Notes under the pieces: generated by a model
Told to the model about the DNA's origin: nothing
The model's database searches: none
The model's input: only the letters and a program-made list of their open reading frames with translations
Shown: positions 46,781 to 54,825 of the stretch, in pieces
Layout of the letters: each line of letters begins with the position of its first letter
Position numbering within the stretch: the stretch's first letter is position 1
Program-made: the position numbers and the translations under genes
NCBI GenBank assembly: GCA_903912795.1
Contig: CAIWIS010000237.1
Location: 17,386 to 81,385 of the forward strand
DNA: 64,000 bases
Source of the DNA: an uncultured Bacteroidales bacterium
GTDB taxonomy: Bacteria > Bacteroidota > Bacteroidia > Bacteroidales > Paludibacteraceae
Direction of reading: 5' to 3'

Positions 46781-48964
46781 ATGTTTTCATTAGAAACGAT
46801 CAAAGGTAAATACATTCAATCAACCTTTACCTTGTCAAGTTTGACCTCATCTGGATCAATTTCAGATTCTTATTTCACCAATTACAATAATATTTCAAAA
46901 GTAATTGTAAAATTAAAATCGACTCAAGGTAGTCAAGAAATTCTTATTACTTTTTCATTGCCACAAGCTTATGATGGAGTAGCTGATTTAACTAGCGCAG
47001 TCTATGTAAGTCCTAGTGCTCGTGATTCGTTTGAATTAGCGTGGATTTTGGTATTTGATAAACAGGGTGGATATTATACTGTTAAAGCATCACAATTAGC
47101 GTCCGCTGCGGATTTTGCCGTAACTTTTACAAGTACCGAAATTGACCCAAGTATTCCAAATGGACAACCTACTATTCCTGGACAAGTACTAGTAACTCCT
47201 GGTGTTTATGAAAATGTTACAGTAGATGCTCTTGGACGAGTAGTTAGTGGTTCTAATCCAAGTACTCTAGTTGGTTATGGAATTACTGATGCTGTTAAAA
47301 ATGAAGGTGGAGTACACTCATTCCAGTCAGGTACTAATGCTGAACGTCTAGCAATTTCTTCACCAGTTGAAGATTCAATTTTTATCGCATTGGATACTAG
47401 CATTATTTACATGTATAATAATGGTGCTTGGGTTGCATTGTCTGGCGATACTACAGCAATTACTGCAGATATTGCAGCAGAAACTTCAGCTCGTGAAGCT
47501 GCTGATACAGCATTATCTAGTAGTCTAGATTCTGAAGTATCTAATAGAATTAGTTCATTAGCTCAAGAAACTTCAGCACGTCAATCAGCAATTTCTAGCT
47601 TGCAATCTAGTATTGCTTCAGAAGCCGCAAATAGAAGTTCTGGAGATTCTTCAACATTAGCTTCAGCGCAAAGCTATACTGATGGAAAAATTTCAGATTT
47701 AATCAACGCAGCTCCTGCAGCTCTTGATACATTAAAAGAAATTGCCGATCAAATGTCTTCAGATGAAAGTGCGGCATCAGCATTAGTTTCAGCATTAGCT
47801 ACAGAAACTGCTGCACGTTTATCTGGTGATTCAGCAGAAGCTTCCGATAGACAAGCTGCCGATTCAAATTTGCAAATGCAATTAAATTCAATGACTCCAT
47901 ATTTAGAATTTACCGATCATACTGATTCAAATCTTGGAGTACATGGTGTTACCGGACATTTAGTTGGTACTACAGATATTCAAGTATTAAAAGGTAAAAC
48001 TATTAATGCTCAAGAAAATAGTATTGACAATATTTCTAATGCGGAAATTAGTGCGTCAGCAAATATTGCTCATTCTAAAATGGCCCCATTAACTTCATCT
48101 AAAGCTGTTGTAACTGATGGATCTGGAGTAGTTTCATCATCATCAGTATCTGCAGACGAATTGTCCAGATTATCTGGAGTTAGTTCTAATGTTCAAACTC
48201 AATTGGACGCTAAAGCGTCTTCAGCTAGTTTGACATCACATGCTACAGTTTCATCTAGTGTTCACGGTGTTACGGGTTCTGTTGTAGGTACTTCCGATAC
48301 CCAGACTTTAACAAACAAAACTATTGATGCTTCAAGCAATACAGTATCTAATCTTGGAAATAGTAGTATTAGCACATCAGCAAATATTGCTCATTCTAAG
48401 ATGGAAACTTTAGCTGCATCAAAAGCTGTTGTAACTAATTCTTCTGGGGTGGTTGAAGTTTCTTCTGTAACTTCAGCAGAACTAGGACAATTGTCTGGAG
48501 TATCTAGTCCAGTTCAAACTCAGTTAGATGCTAAAGCGTCTTCAGCTAGTTTAACTTCACATGCTAGTACTTCATCTGGTGTTCATGGTGTGACTGGATC
48601 AGTAGTTGGAACTAGTGATGCTCAAACGCTAACTAATAAAATTATTGATGCGTCAAGCAATACAGTATCTAATGTAGCTAATGCTAATATTAGTGCGTCA
48701 GCAAATATTGCTCATACTAAAATGGCAGCATTAGCTGCAAGTAAAGCATTAGTTTCTGATAGTTCAGGAATTGTTGGAGTATCTGCAGTAACTTCTACAG
48801 AACTAGGACAACTAGCTGGAGTTACTAGTGCGGTTCAAACTCAATTGGACGCTAAAGCTCCTTCAACCAATTTTATTGGTAAAGCTGGTAGTGCAGAATC
48901 TGGTACTTCAGGATTTGCAACATATACTGATGCGGTATCGTCTAAGCCTACTGATGGCGTTTAA
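46781..48964 (+). CDS. Second repeat-containing tail fibre, displaced
   Basis: 727 residues. The first 220 differ from the other fibre and include GQPTIPGQVLVTPGVYEN and FIALDTSIIYMYNNGAWVALSG. Then come EETSAR-type coiled-coil repeats, a DLINAAPAALDTLKEIADQ link shared with the 909-residue fibre, and about 3.5 copies of the HGVTGSVVGTSDxQTLTNK repeat shared with the 871-2091 protein. It ends SGFATYTDAVSSKPTDGV, the same cut point as that paralogue, but no downstream partner gene follows. It stands alone among replication genes with its own terminator. Confidence 0.85.
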   Translation: MFSLETIKGKYIQSTFTLSSLTSSGSISDSYFTNYNNISKVIVKLKSTQGSQEILITFSLPQAYDGVADLTSAVYVSPSARDSFELAWILVFDKQGGYYTVKASQLASAADFAVTFTSTEIDPSIPNGQPTIPGQVLVTPGVYENVTVDALGRVVSGSNPSTLVGYGITDAVKNEGGVHSFQSGTNAERLAISSPVEDSIFIALDTSIIYMYNNGAWVALSGDTTAITADIAAETSAREAADTALSSSLDSEVSNRISSLAQETSARQSAISSLQSSIASEAANRSSGDSSTLASAQSYTDGKISDLINAAPAALDTLKEIADQMSSDESAASALVSALATETAARLSGDSAEASDRQAADSNLQMQLNSMTPYLEFTDHTDSNLGVHGVTGHLVGTTDIQVLKGKTINAQENSIDNISNAEISASANIAHSKMAPLTSSKAVVTDGSGVVSSSSVSADELSRLSGVSSNVQTQLDAKASSASLTSHATVSSSVHGVTGSVVGTSDTQTLTNKTIDASSNTVSNLGNSSISTSANIAHSKMETLAASKAVVTNSSGVVEVSSVTSAELGQLSGVSSPVQTQLDAKASSASLTSHASTSSGVHGVTGSVVGTSDAQTLTNKIIDASSNTVSNVANANISASANIAHTKMAALAASKALVSDSSGIVGVSAVTSTELGQLAGVTSAVQTQLDAKAPSTNFIGKAGSAESGTSGFATYTDAVSSKPTDGV

Positions 48965-48988
48965 TATAAAAAATTATTAAATTAATTT

Positions 48989-49012
48989 AAGGCCCTGAAA
49001 AGGGCCTTTTTT
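48989..49012 (+). terminator. Intrinsic terminator of the displaced fibre gene
   Basis: AAGGCCCT-GAAA-AGGGCCTT plus T run. Confidence 0.9.
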
Positions 49013-49013
49013 A

Positions 49014-49042
49014 TTGACAATTGTCTAACTTTTTGTTATTAT
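49014..49042 (+). promoter_or_regulatory. Sigma-70 promoter
   Basis: TTGACA, 17 bases, TATTAT, starting directly after the terminator; CGGAG then leads into the gene at 49060. Confidence 0.7.
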
Positions 49043-49059
49043 TCATTTACGGAGTAAAT

Positions 49060-49326
49060 ATGGAAGTAAAAGGCAATTTAATTATTTTAACTTTTGATAG
49101 ATATGAAAATAAAGAAGAATTAAATGATGCATTAAATGCTACAAGTTATAAAATAGCTCTTATTGAAATAGCTGAAAAAATATTTAGACCAAATAGAAAA
49201 TATGGCTATAGCGATGAAACATTAATAAAATTAAGAGAATCGAATGAAGTAGCTGAAGCTATTGATATATTAGAAAATATGTTTTTTGATATTTTAAATG
49301 AAAGAAAAATAGAATTATATGAGTGA
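49060..49326 (+). CDS. Small hypothetical protein
   Basis: 88 residues, helical and charged, from the ATG at 49060 after CGGAG. A TTG-started frame from 49021 would lie inside the promoter and is rejected. Contains FRPNRKYGYSDETLIKLRES. Function unknown. Confidence 0.55.
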   Translation: MEVKGNLIILTFDRYENKEELNDALNATSYKIALIEIAEKIFRPNRKYGYSDETLIKLRESNEVAEAIDILENMFFDILNERKIELYE

Positions 49327-49561
49327 AAAAATTTTTGAATTAAAACAAAAAATAAATAAACTTATCGAAGAACGTCCTGAATATAAACAGTTTCAATTAG
49401 ATTTAGAAACTAGATTAAAAAATGCCGGAAGTTCACATAATAGAATGATTTTATTAAAAATGTTAATGAGTGAAAATGTATTAAAATTACAAGAGGCATT
49501 GCTTGATTTAAAAACTAGTGTCCAAAAAGCTCATCATAATAATAGTTCCGATATTGAATAA
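49319..49561 (+). CDS. Small helical protein
   Basis: 80 residues, all helical (PEYKQFQLDLETRLKNAGSS, RMILLKMLM). Resembles small phage and bacterial helical-bundle proteins of unknown function. Overlaps the previous gene by 8 bases and the convergent lipoprotein gene by 47. Confidence 0.55.
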   Translation: MSEKIFELKQKINKLIEERPEYKQFQLDLETRLKNAGSSHNRMILLKMLMSENVLKLQEALLDLKTSVQKAHHNNSSDIE

Positions 49562-49943
49562 AAATTGAACTACTAAATATAACGCTATCCATTAAACTAA
49601 CCGGATAATTATTTCTATATAAATCGTTATGTTCTAAATTTAATAAACAATGACCTAATTCATGTGCCATAATTTGTTCTCTATCTTGTGGCATATCTAC
49701 CCAATATTTTTTATCTATAAAAATTTTATTATTATCAACGCCAGTTTCACAAACACCCATCGCAGATTCTTCTAAATCCGCAAAATCTATTGTAATATCT
49801 TTAACTGAATAAAATTTATTACGTTTAATACCTTCAGCTAAAACTATATTTACGACAGGCATTAATTCTGGATTTTGATAAGCTATTGGTGGAAATTGAT
49901 TGCAACCTGATACAATTAATGATAATAACAATATACTTTTCAT
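49515..49943 (-). CDS. Lipoprotein with zincin metalloprotease motif
   Basis: 142 residues. It has a signal peptide and lipobox (LLLSLIVSGC-N) and, near residue 92, AHELGHCLLNLEH, a zincin motif HExxH with a further His. DSVIF after it could be a Met-turn region lacking the usual Met spacing. It is probably an outer-membrane zinc protease. It is the only leftward gene in the right half of the window and has no late motif upstream. Role unknown: cell-surface proteolysis or exclusion are possible. Confidence 0.65.
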   Translation of the reverse strand: MKSILLLSLIVSGCNQFPPIAYQNPELMPVVNIVLAEGIKRNKFYSVKDITIDFADLEESAMGVCETGVDNNKIFIDKKYWVDMPQDREQIMAHELGHCLLNLEHNDLYRNNYPVSLMDSVIFSSSIFIQYRNYYYDELFGH

Positions 49944-50051
49944 GTAATAAGTTTAATATATTTATTACATAATATCAAGTATTTTAATTTTTAATTATTA
50001 AATTGATTATTAAATTTAATTATGTAATAATATTCTCAGGAGATTTAATTG

Positions 50052-50552
50052 ATGTATAATGAAAAAATGATACAATATGTTGGTGATAATTATAAAAAAA
50101 TTACAAATACTTACGGCTATAAATTTCATAATTATCAAGCTGCGGAAGATTGTTTACAACATTTTTTATATAAACTTTTAAAAAAAGATTATGACATCAA
50201 AAGTCCTGAAGCATTTTTAAAAAATGCAATGATTATGATTTTTATGAATTATAAAAGAACTAATCGACGCTATGCATTTAATAGTGATTCATTATTTGAT
50301 GAAGAACAAAATGATGATAAAAATTTAGAAAATCGTGGTATTCCAACATTTGAACCAACTTATATTGACGATATAAACTTTACGCAAACTATGGATATAG
50401 TATATAATGAAATTTCTAAATTGCCCAATAAACAACGTGAGGCAATTTTAAACCGTATTGCGGAAAAACATAATTGGGAAAACAATACTGAAAAAACTAA
50501 TTATAGACAAGGTATTATTAAATTAAAAATTGCTTTAAATAATTTGGAGTAA
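50052..50552 (+). CDS. ECF-like RNA polymerase sigma factor
   Basis: 166 residues. Region 2 features AAEDCLQHFLYKLLKK and SPEAFLKNAMIMIFMNYKRT, matching the sigma-70 region 2 pattern (AEDxxQ...FL..A.N....YKR). Region 4 has SKLPNKQREAILNRIAEKHN and a recognition-helix-like TNYRQGIIKLKIAL. Only these two regions fit, so it is a minimal ECF-type factor. It is the best candidate to direct polymerase to the ATTAACAAGT late motif. AGGAG lies 11 bases before the ATG, with a possible TTG start at 50049. Confidence 0.7.
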   Translation: MYNEKMIQYVGDNYKKITNTYGYKFHNYQAAEDCLQHFLYKLLKKDYDIKSPEAFLKNAMIMIFMNYKRTNRRYAFNSDSLFDEEQNDDKNLENRGIPTFEPTYIDDINFTQTMDIVYNEISKLPNKQREAILNRIAEKHNWENNTEKTNYRQGIIKLKIALNNLE

Positions 50553-50553
50553 T

Positions 50554-52119
50554 ATGTATTCTAATCAACTTATTTTTGGTAAAAATCAATTAACTAATAT
50601 TGCTAGTGTTGAAGTTGATGGCGATAATTTAATTATTTTTCAGGAAAAAAATGGGGAATTTGGTGAATTAACGACATCAGTTTTTCCTGCAACATATTGG
50701 TTTATTACTAATAAACGTATTTCACAAAAACAAATAGAACTTGAAGGAAATCAATATTATAAATATTTAGCTGAATTTTCTTCTTTAGAAGAATATGAAA
50801 AAGTTAGATCTTTATTATATCAAAAACGTATAGATTTTTATACTATTTGGGATAAAAAAGAAGCTAATATGGTTCGTCAGGGCATTACTTATTATAAAGG
50901 TTTGCAACCTAAAGATATCAGCGTATTATCATTTGATATTGAATCTGATGGATTAAATAAAACTAAAAATTCTGAAATATATATTATTACTAATACTTTT
51001 AGACGAGGTGAAGAAATAATTCGTCAATCTTTCTTTTTAGATGATTATGATACTCAAGCTGAAATGATTGATGATTGGTGTTTTTTTGTTAGAACAATGG
51101 ACCCTAGTATTATTTTGGGACATAATATATTTTCATATGACTTTCCATATTTAGCTCATGTTGCTGCATTGAATAATACAAGTTTAAAATTAGGTAGAGA
51201 TGAATCTGATATTAGATTTAATGATAAAGCTTCTAGTTTTAGAAAAGATGGAAGTCAAAGTTATGAATACAATAAAGCTTTTATTTTTGGTCGTGAATTG
51301 GTTGATACTATGTTTTTATCAATTAAGTATGATGTTGCTAGAAATTTTCCATCGTATGGTTTAAAATCAATTGTTAAACATTTAGGTATGGAAAAAGAAG
51401 GTCGAAGTTTTGTTGATGCTAGTAAAATTAAACATTTTTATAATGAAAGAATTAAATTTCCTGAAATGTGGGATAAAACTAAAGCTTATGCTGAAGAAGA
51501 TTCGGATGATGCTTTAAAACTATATGATTTAATGTCGCCTAGCTTTTTTTACATGACACAAAATATTAGTAAAACTTATCAAGAAATTAATTGTGGAGCT
51601 ACTGGTTCTCAAATTAATAATATGATGGTTCGTAGTTATTTTCAATTAAATCATAGTATTGCTAAAGCTAGTGAAGCAGAACCTTTTGAAGGAGGCATTT
51701 CACTAGGAGTTCCTGGAATATATAAAAACTGTTTAAAGTGGGATTTAGCATCTGCATATCCTCACACTATTATACAATACAATTTATATGATAAACGCAA
51801 AGATCCTGCCGGTAATTTTTTAACGATGGTAAAATATTTTACTAAAGCTCGTATTCAAAATAAAAAACTAGCCAAAGAAACGAATTTAATTTACTATAAA
51901 GATTTGGAACAAAGTCAAAAAATAGTGATAAATAGTTTTTTTGGATTTTGTGGGGCTACAGGATTAAATTATAACGCACCAGCTATTGCCGCAGAAATTA
52001 CTAGACGTTGTCGCGGTTATATTATAGAATCAATAAAATGGGCAACAGGACAAGAATTAGATTATTGGAAATTGAAATCCTCTGGAGAAGAATTAGATGA
52101 AGAAAAGCGGGATTTATAA
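50554..52119 (+). CDS. Family B DNA polymerase, N-terminal part (split)
   Basis: 521 residues. Exonuclease motifs: SFDIESDGL (Exo I), ILGHNIFSYDFPYL (Exo II) and YAEEDSDDALKLYD (Exo III). Polymerase motif A is WDLASAYPHTI and motif B KIVINSFFGFCG. The frame stops after DEEKRDL before motif C, which is in the next part at 52794. The stop lies inside the start of a GIY-YIG gene that splits the two halves. The halves probably associate as two chains. Confidence 0.9.
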   Translation: MYSNQLIFGKNQLTNIASVEVDGDNLIIFQEKNGEFGELTTSVFPATYWFITNKRISQKQIELEGNQYYKYLAEFSSLEEYEKVRSLLYQKRIDFYTIWDKKEANMVRQGITYYKGLQPKDISVLSFDIESDGLNKTKNSEIYIITNTFRRGEEIIRQSFFLDDYDTQAEMIDDWCFFVRTMDPSIILGHNIFSYDFPYLAHVAALNNTSLKLGRDESDIRFNDKASSFRKDGSQSYEYNKAFIFGRELVDTMFLSIKYDVARNFPSYGLKSIVKHLGMEKEGRSFVDASKIKHFYNERIKFPEMWDKTKAYAEEDSDDALKLYDLMSPSFFYMTQNISKTYQEINCGATGSQINNMMVRSYFQLNHSIAKASEAEPFEGGISLGVPGIYKNCLKWDLASAYPHTIIQYNLYDKRKDPAGNFLTMVKYFTKARIQNKKLAKETNLIYYKDLEQSQKIVINSFFGFCGATGLNYNAPAIAAEITRRCRGYIIESIKWATGQELDYWKLKSSGEELDEEKRDL

Positions 52120-52801
52120 AATTATTAATTTAATTAATAATAAATTCTATATAGGATCTTCTATTGATTTAGATAATAGATTTAAAAATCATATAGCTAT
52201 GTTAAATAAAAATACGCATATTAATATAAAATTACAAAGAGCCTGGAATAAATATGGACAAAACAATTTCATATTTCATATTATCGAATTTTGTTCTTCA
52301 AATAAATGTTTAGAATTAGAACAATTTTATTTAAATTCGATTATGGGGTTTTATAATATCGCTTCAAACGCTTCTGCACCTATGACAAATAGAAAACATA
52401 ATCAAAAAACTTTAGATAAATTAAAAGGTCGAAAATGTTGGAATAAAGGAATTAAAAGGACTGAAGCTGAAAAACTTTTAATGTCTAAAAATAGAAAATT
52501 GGCTTATCAAAACATGGACCAAAAATCTATTGAAATATGGAAACAAAAAATTCGCCAAAATCCTAATAAATATTGGACCAATAAAAAGCTTCCTGAAGAA
52601 ATGAAACAAAAAATTAGCGATTTTTGGAAAAATAAAAATAATTTCAATTTATTATGTGAACAAAATAATAAATTATATTCAACACAATTAGAAGCAGCAA
52701 AAGATTTAAAAATTAAACAAGGTCATATTAGTGAACATTTAAATGACAAAAGATCTAATGTTTTTGGATATACTTTTAAAAAGGTATTAAAAAATGTATA
52801 A
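52097..52801 (+). CDS. GIY-YIG homing endonuclease inside the polymerase gene
   Basis: 234 residues. GIY-YIG core SGIYKIINLINNKFYIGSS with downstream Arg (DNRFKNH) and Glu (LELEQFYL). Residues 120-170 look like NUMOD3-type modules (NKGIKRTEAEKLLMSKN) and the C-terminus like a NUMOD/IENR helix-turn-helix (STQLEAAKDLKIKQGHISEH). It overlaps the end of the first polymerase part by 23 bases and the start of the second by 8, so it fills the split exactly. Confidence 0.9.
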   Translation: MKKSGIYKIINLINNKFYIGSSIDLDNRFKNHIAMLNKNTHINIKLQRAWNKYGQNNFIFHIIEFCSSNKCLELEQFYLNSIMGFYNIASNASAPMTNRKHNQKTLDKLKGRKCWNKGIKRTEAEKLLMSKNRKLAYQNMDQKSIEIWKQKIRQNPNKYWTNKKLPEEMKQKISDFWKNKNNFNLLCEQNNKLYSTQLEAAKDLKIKQGHISEHLNDKRSNVFGYTFKKVLKNV

Positions 52802-53567
52802 TTTTAAATTAGTTAATGCAGATACCGATTCGATAATGGTTTGTAAAGAAAATGGTGAACTATTTAGCGTTGAAGAACAACAAGCTTTAATTGGCGAACT
52901 AAACAACATGTTTCCTGAACATATCAACTGGGATGAGGATGGATATTTTAGTTCAGTAGTTGTTATAAAGGCTAAAAATTACGTTTTAAAAGAACATGAA
53001 ACTAATAAAATTAAAATTAAAGGATCAGGATTAAAAGATAGTAAAAAAGAATTTGCTATGCGAGAAATGATGAGTAAAATTGTAGAAGCATTACTCAATC
53101 ATGAAATTGATAAAATTCAAGAAATTTATGAATCATATATTAAAGAAGCAATTTTAGTTAAAGATATTATGCGTTGGTCACAAAAAAAGACTGTTACGGA
53201 ATCAGTTTTAAACTGTGCTAATGGTGAAGGTCGTAAAAATGAGATGGATGTCTATAAAGCTATCGAAAATGAAACAGTTCAAGCCGGAGATAAAATTTAT
53301 TTATATCCAGTAATATTTGGAACAGAAGTTATTCCTGGAGGAATATCTGAAAAAACTGGTAAACCGCTTAAAGATAAAACAGTTGAAATTACTGGTTTAA
53401 AATTAGCTCAAAATTGGTCTAATGACCATGATGTTGATAAATTATTAGATCGAGTATATGCCACTATAAAAATTTTTAAATCGGTTATTGACATTAATCA
53501 ATTTGTAGATTATACTAAAAAAAGTAATCACGAATTATTAAAGCAATTAAAAAGGAATATACTTTGA
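52794..53567 (+). CDS. Family B DNA polymerase, C-terminal part (split)
   Basis: 257 residues starting MYNFKLVNADTDSIMV. The DTDS of motif C is within 12 residues of the new start, and the thumb follows (KAKNYVLKEHETNKIKIKGS, a KxY-type motif). AAAAGG precedes the ATG. The missing catalytic element of the N-terminal part is supplied here, so both chains are required for activity. Confidence 0.88.
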   Translation: MYNFKLVNADTDSIMVCKENGELFSVEEQQALIGELNNMFPEHINWDEDGYFSSVVVIKAKNYVLKEHETNKIKIKGSGLKDSKKEFAMREMMSKIVEALLNHEIDKIQEIYESYIKEAILVKDIMRWSQKKTVTESVLNCANGEGRKNEMDVYKAIENETVQAGDKIYLYPVIFGTEVIPGGISEKTGKPLKDKTVEITGLKLAQNWSNDHDVDKLLDRVYATIKIFKSVIDINQFVDYTKKSNHELLKQLKRNIL

Positions 53568-54589
53568 AATTCTATAAATCAAAACAAAACGAATCTAAAG
53601 AATTATGTTGTATAGCTTGGTCTAATACTCATGGTGGTTATTTAGCTACAACTAATGGAGTTCGTCTTGGTGTTGCGGTTTTAGATAAAGAAGAATTTTT
53701 ACATGTTAAAGCTGGTAATCTAGATGTTTTATATAATTGCGGTGAACCTGTTGAAAATTTGGATATAGCACATGATTACTTAGAAGATTCTAAAATTGAC
53801 AATTCTAATGAATTTATGATTTATATTAATAAACAAGTAAGTCGAAATGAATTACCTTATGGAGTATTTAGAGTTAATTTGACTGATAGAGGTTTATTAT
53901 TTAAAAATTATAATAGTTCGGTAAATATACCGTCAACTTTAATTAAAACCCACAATTTAAAAGAAGAAGTATTAAATTTTTTTAATAATCCTATTGTTGA
54001 TAGAAAAAACAAAAAAGGTATTCTTTTATATGGACCTCCTGGGAACGGTAAAACTTCAGATTTAATTTCACTTTTTGATATTTGTGAAGAAATGAAAATG
54101 AGAATTTTTATGGTAAATAGTAAAGTTCCATTAGCATTTTTAAGTGAAGTCCAATCTTCTTTAGAATGTGATAGATCTATTTTTATTTTTGAAGAAATGA
54201 CTGAGCGTATTGATAGAAATGGTACAGAAGACATTTTGACATTCTTAGATGGTGAAAACTCTTGGAATAATTCTATCACTATTGGTACAACAAATTACCC
54301 TAAAGATTTCCCAGCTAATCTCATCGACCGTCCTGGACGATTTGATACATTTATTGAATACTCTAATCCTAATAAACAGCAAAAAATTGAATTAGCTGAA
54401 AAATTCGGATTTAATGAATCGGAAATTTTAGATTTAATGAATAAAGATCTTAGTTTTGATTATTGTTCATTTATCATGTCTCAGGCTAAAGCTAAAAATA
54501 TTTCAGTTAGTGAAACAATTAAAATTGAAGCAGAAAAACGTCAAAAAATTTCAGGAACATTTAGGACAACAATGGGTTTAGGATTTTAA
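53564..54589 (+). CDS. AAA+ ATPase, paralogue 1
   Basis: 341 residues. The first 150 residues are an unassigned beta-rich domain. The AAA+ part has Walker A LLYGPPGNGKTS near 160, Walker B SIFIFEEMTE near 210, sensor TTNYPKDF near 245, and DRPGRFD with the arginine finger. TTG start overlapping the polymerase stop, after AAAGGA. The paralogue at 58905 has the same layout. The place behind the polymerase suggests replication or remodelling; the clamp-loader role cannot be shown. Confidence 0.8.
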   Translation: MKFYKSKQNESKELCCIAWSNTHGGYLATTNGVRLGVAVLDKEEFLHVKAGNLDVLYNCGEPVENLDIAHDYLEDSKIDNSNEFMIYINKQVSRNELPYGVFRVNLTDRGLLFKNYNSSVNIPSTLIKTHNLKEEVLNFFNNPIVDRKNKKGILLYGPPGNGKTSDLISLFDICEEMKMRIFMVNSKVPLAFLSEVQSSLECDRSIFIFEEMTERIDRNGTEDILTFLDGENSWNNSITIGTTNYPKDFPANLIDRPGRFDTFIEYSNPNKQQKIELAEKFGFNESEILDLMNKDLSFDYCSFIMSQAKAKNISVSETIKIEAEKRQKISGTFRTTMGLGF

Positions 54590-54825
54590 TGAATAATTTA
54601 ATTCACTTGGAAGAGTTAATACTTGCTAAAAAAGTTTGTGAAGACTTTCCAAGTGCTATTAGAAAGATTGACATTTGTCACGATCAATTGTATAATTATA
54701 AAGAATATATTGATATTATGCGAGTAATTAGACAATTAGAAGAATCTAAATATATGATGGAATTAACTTTAGAAGTTTATACTCAAGTTTTAAAAAATGC
54801 TAGAGGAATTGATGAGCAAAAATAA
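54589..54825 (+). CDS. Small helical protein
   Basis: 78 residues, helical (IHLEELILAKKVCEDFPSAI, MELTLEVYTQVLKNARG). Start overlaps the ATPase stop. No domain recognised. Confidence 0.55.
   Translation: MNNLIHLEELILAKKVCEDFPSAIRKIDICHDQLYNYKEYIDIMRVIRQLEESKYMMELTLEVYTQVLKNARGIDEQK

Noticed and set aside
52097..52801. Group I intron in the polymerase gene
   Set aside because: The endonuclease frame fills almost the whole insert and overlaps both polymerase frames, leaving no room for an intron core; each polymerase part has its own start and ribosome site.
53564..54589. Sigma-54 activator
   Set aside because: The AAA+ domain lacks the GAFTGA loop and regulatory domain expected of bacterial enhancer-binding proteins.
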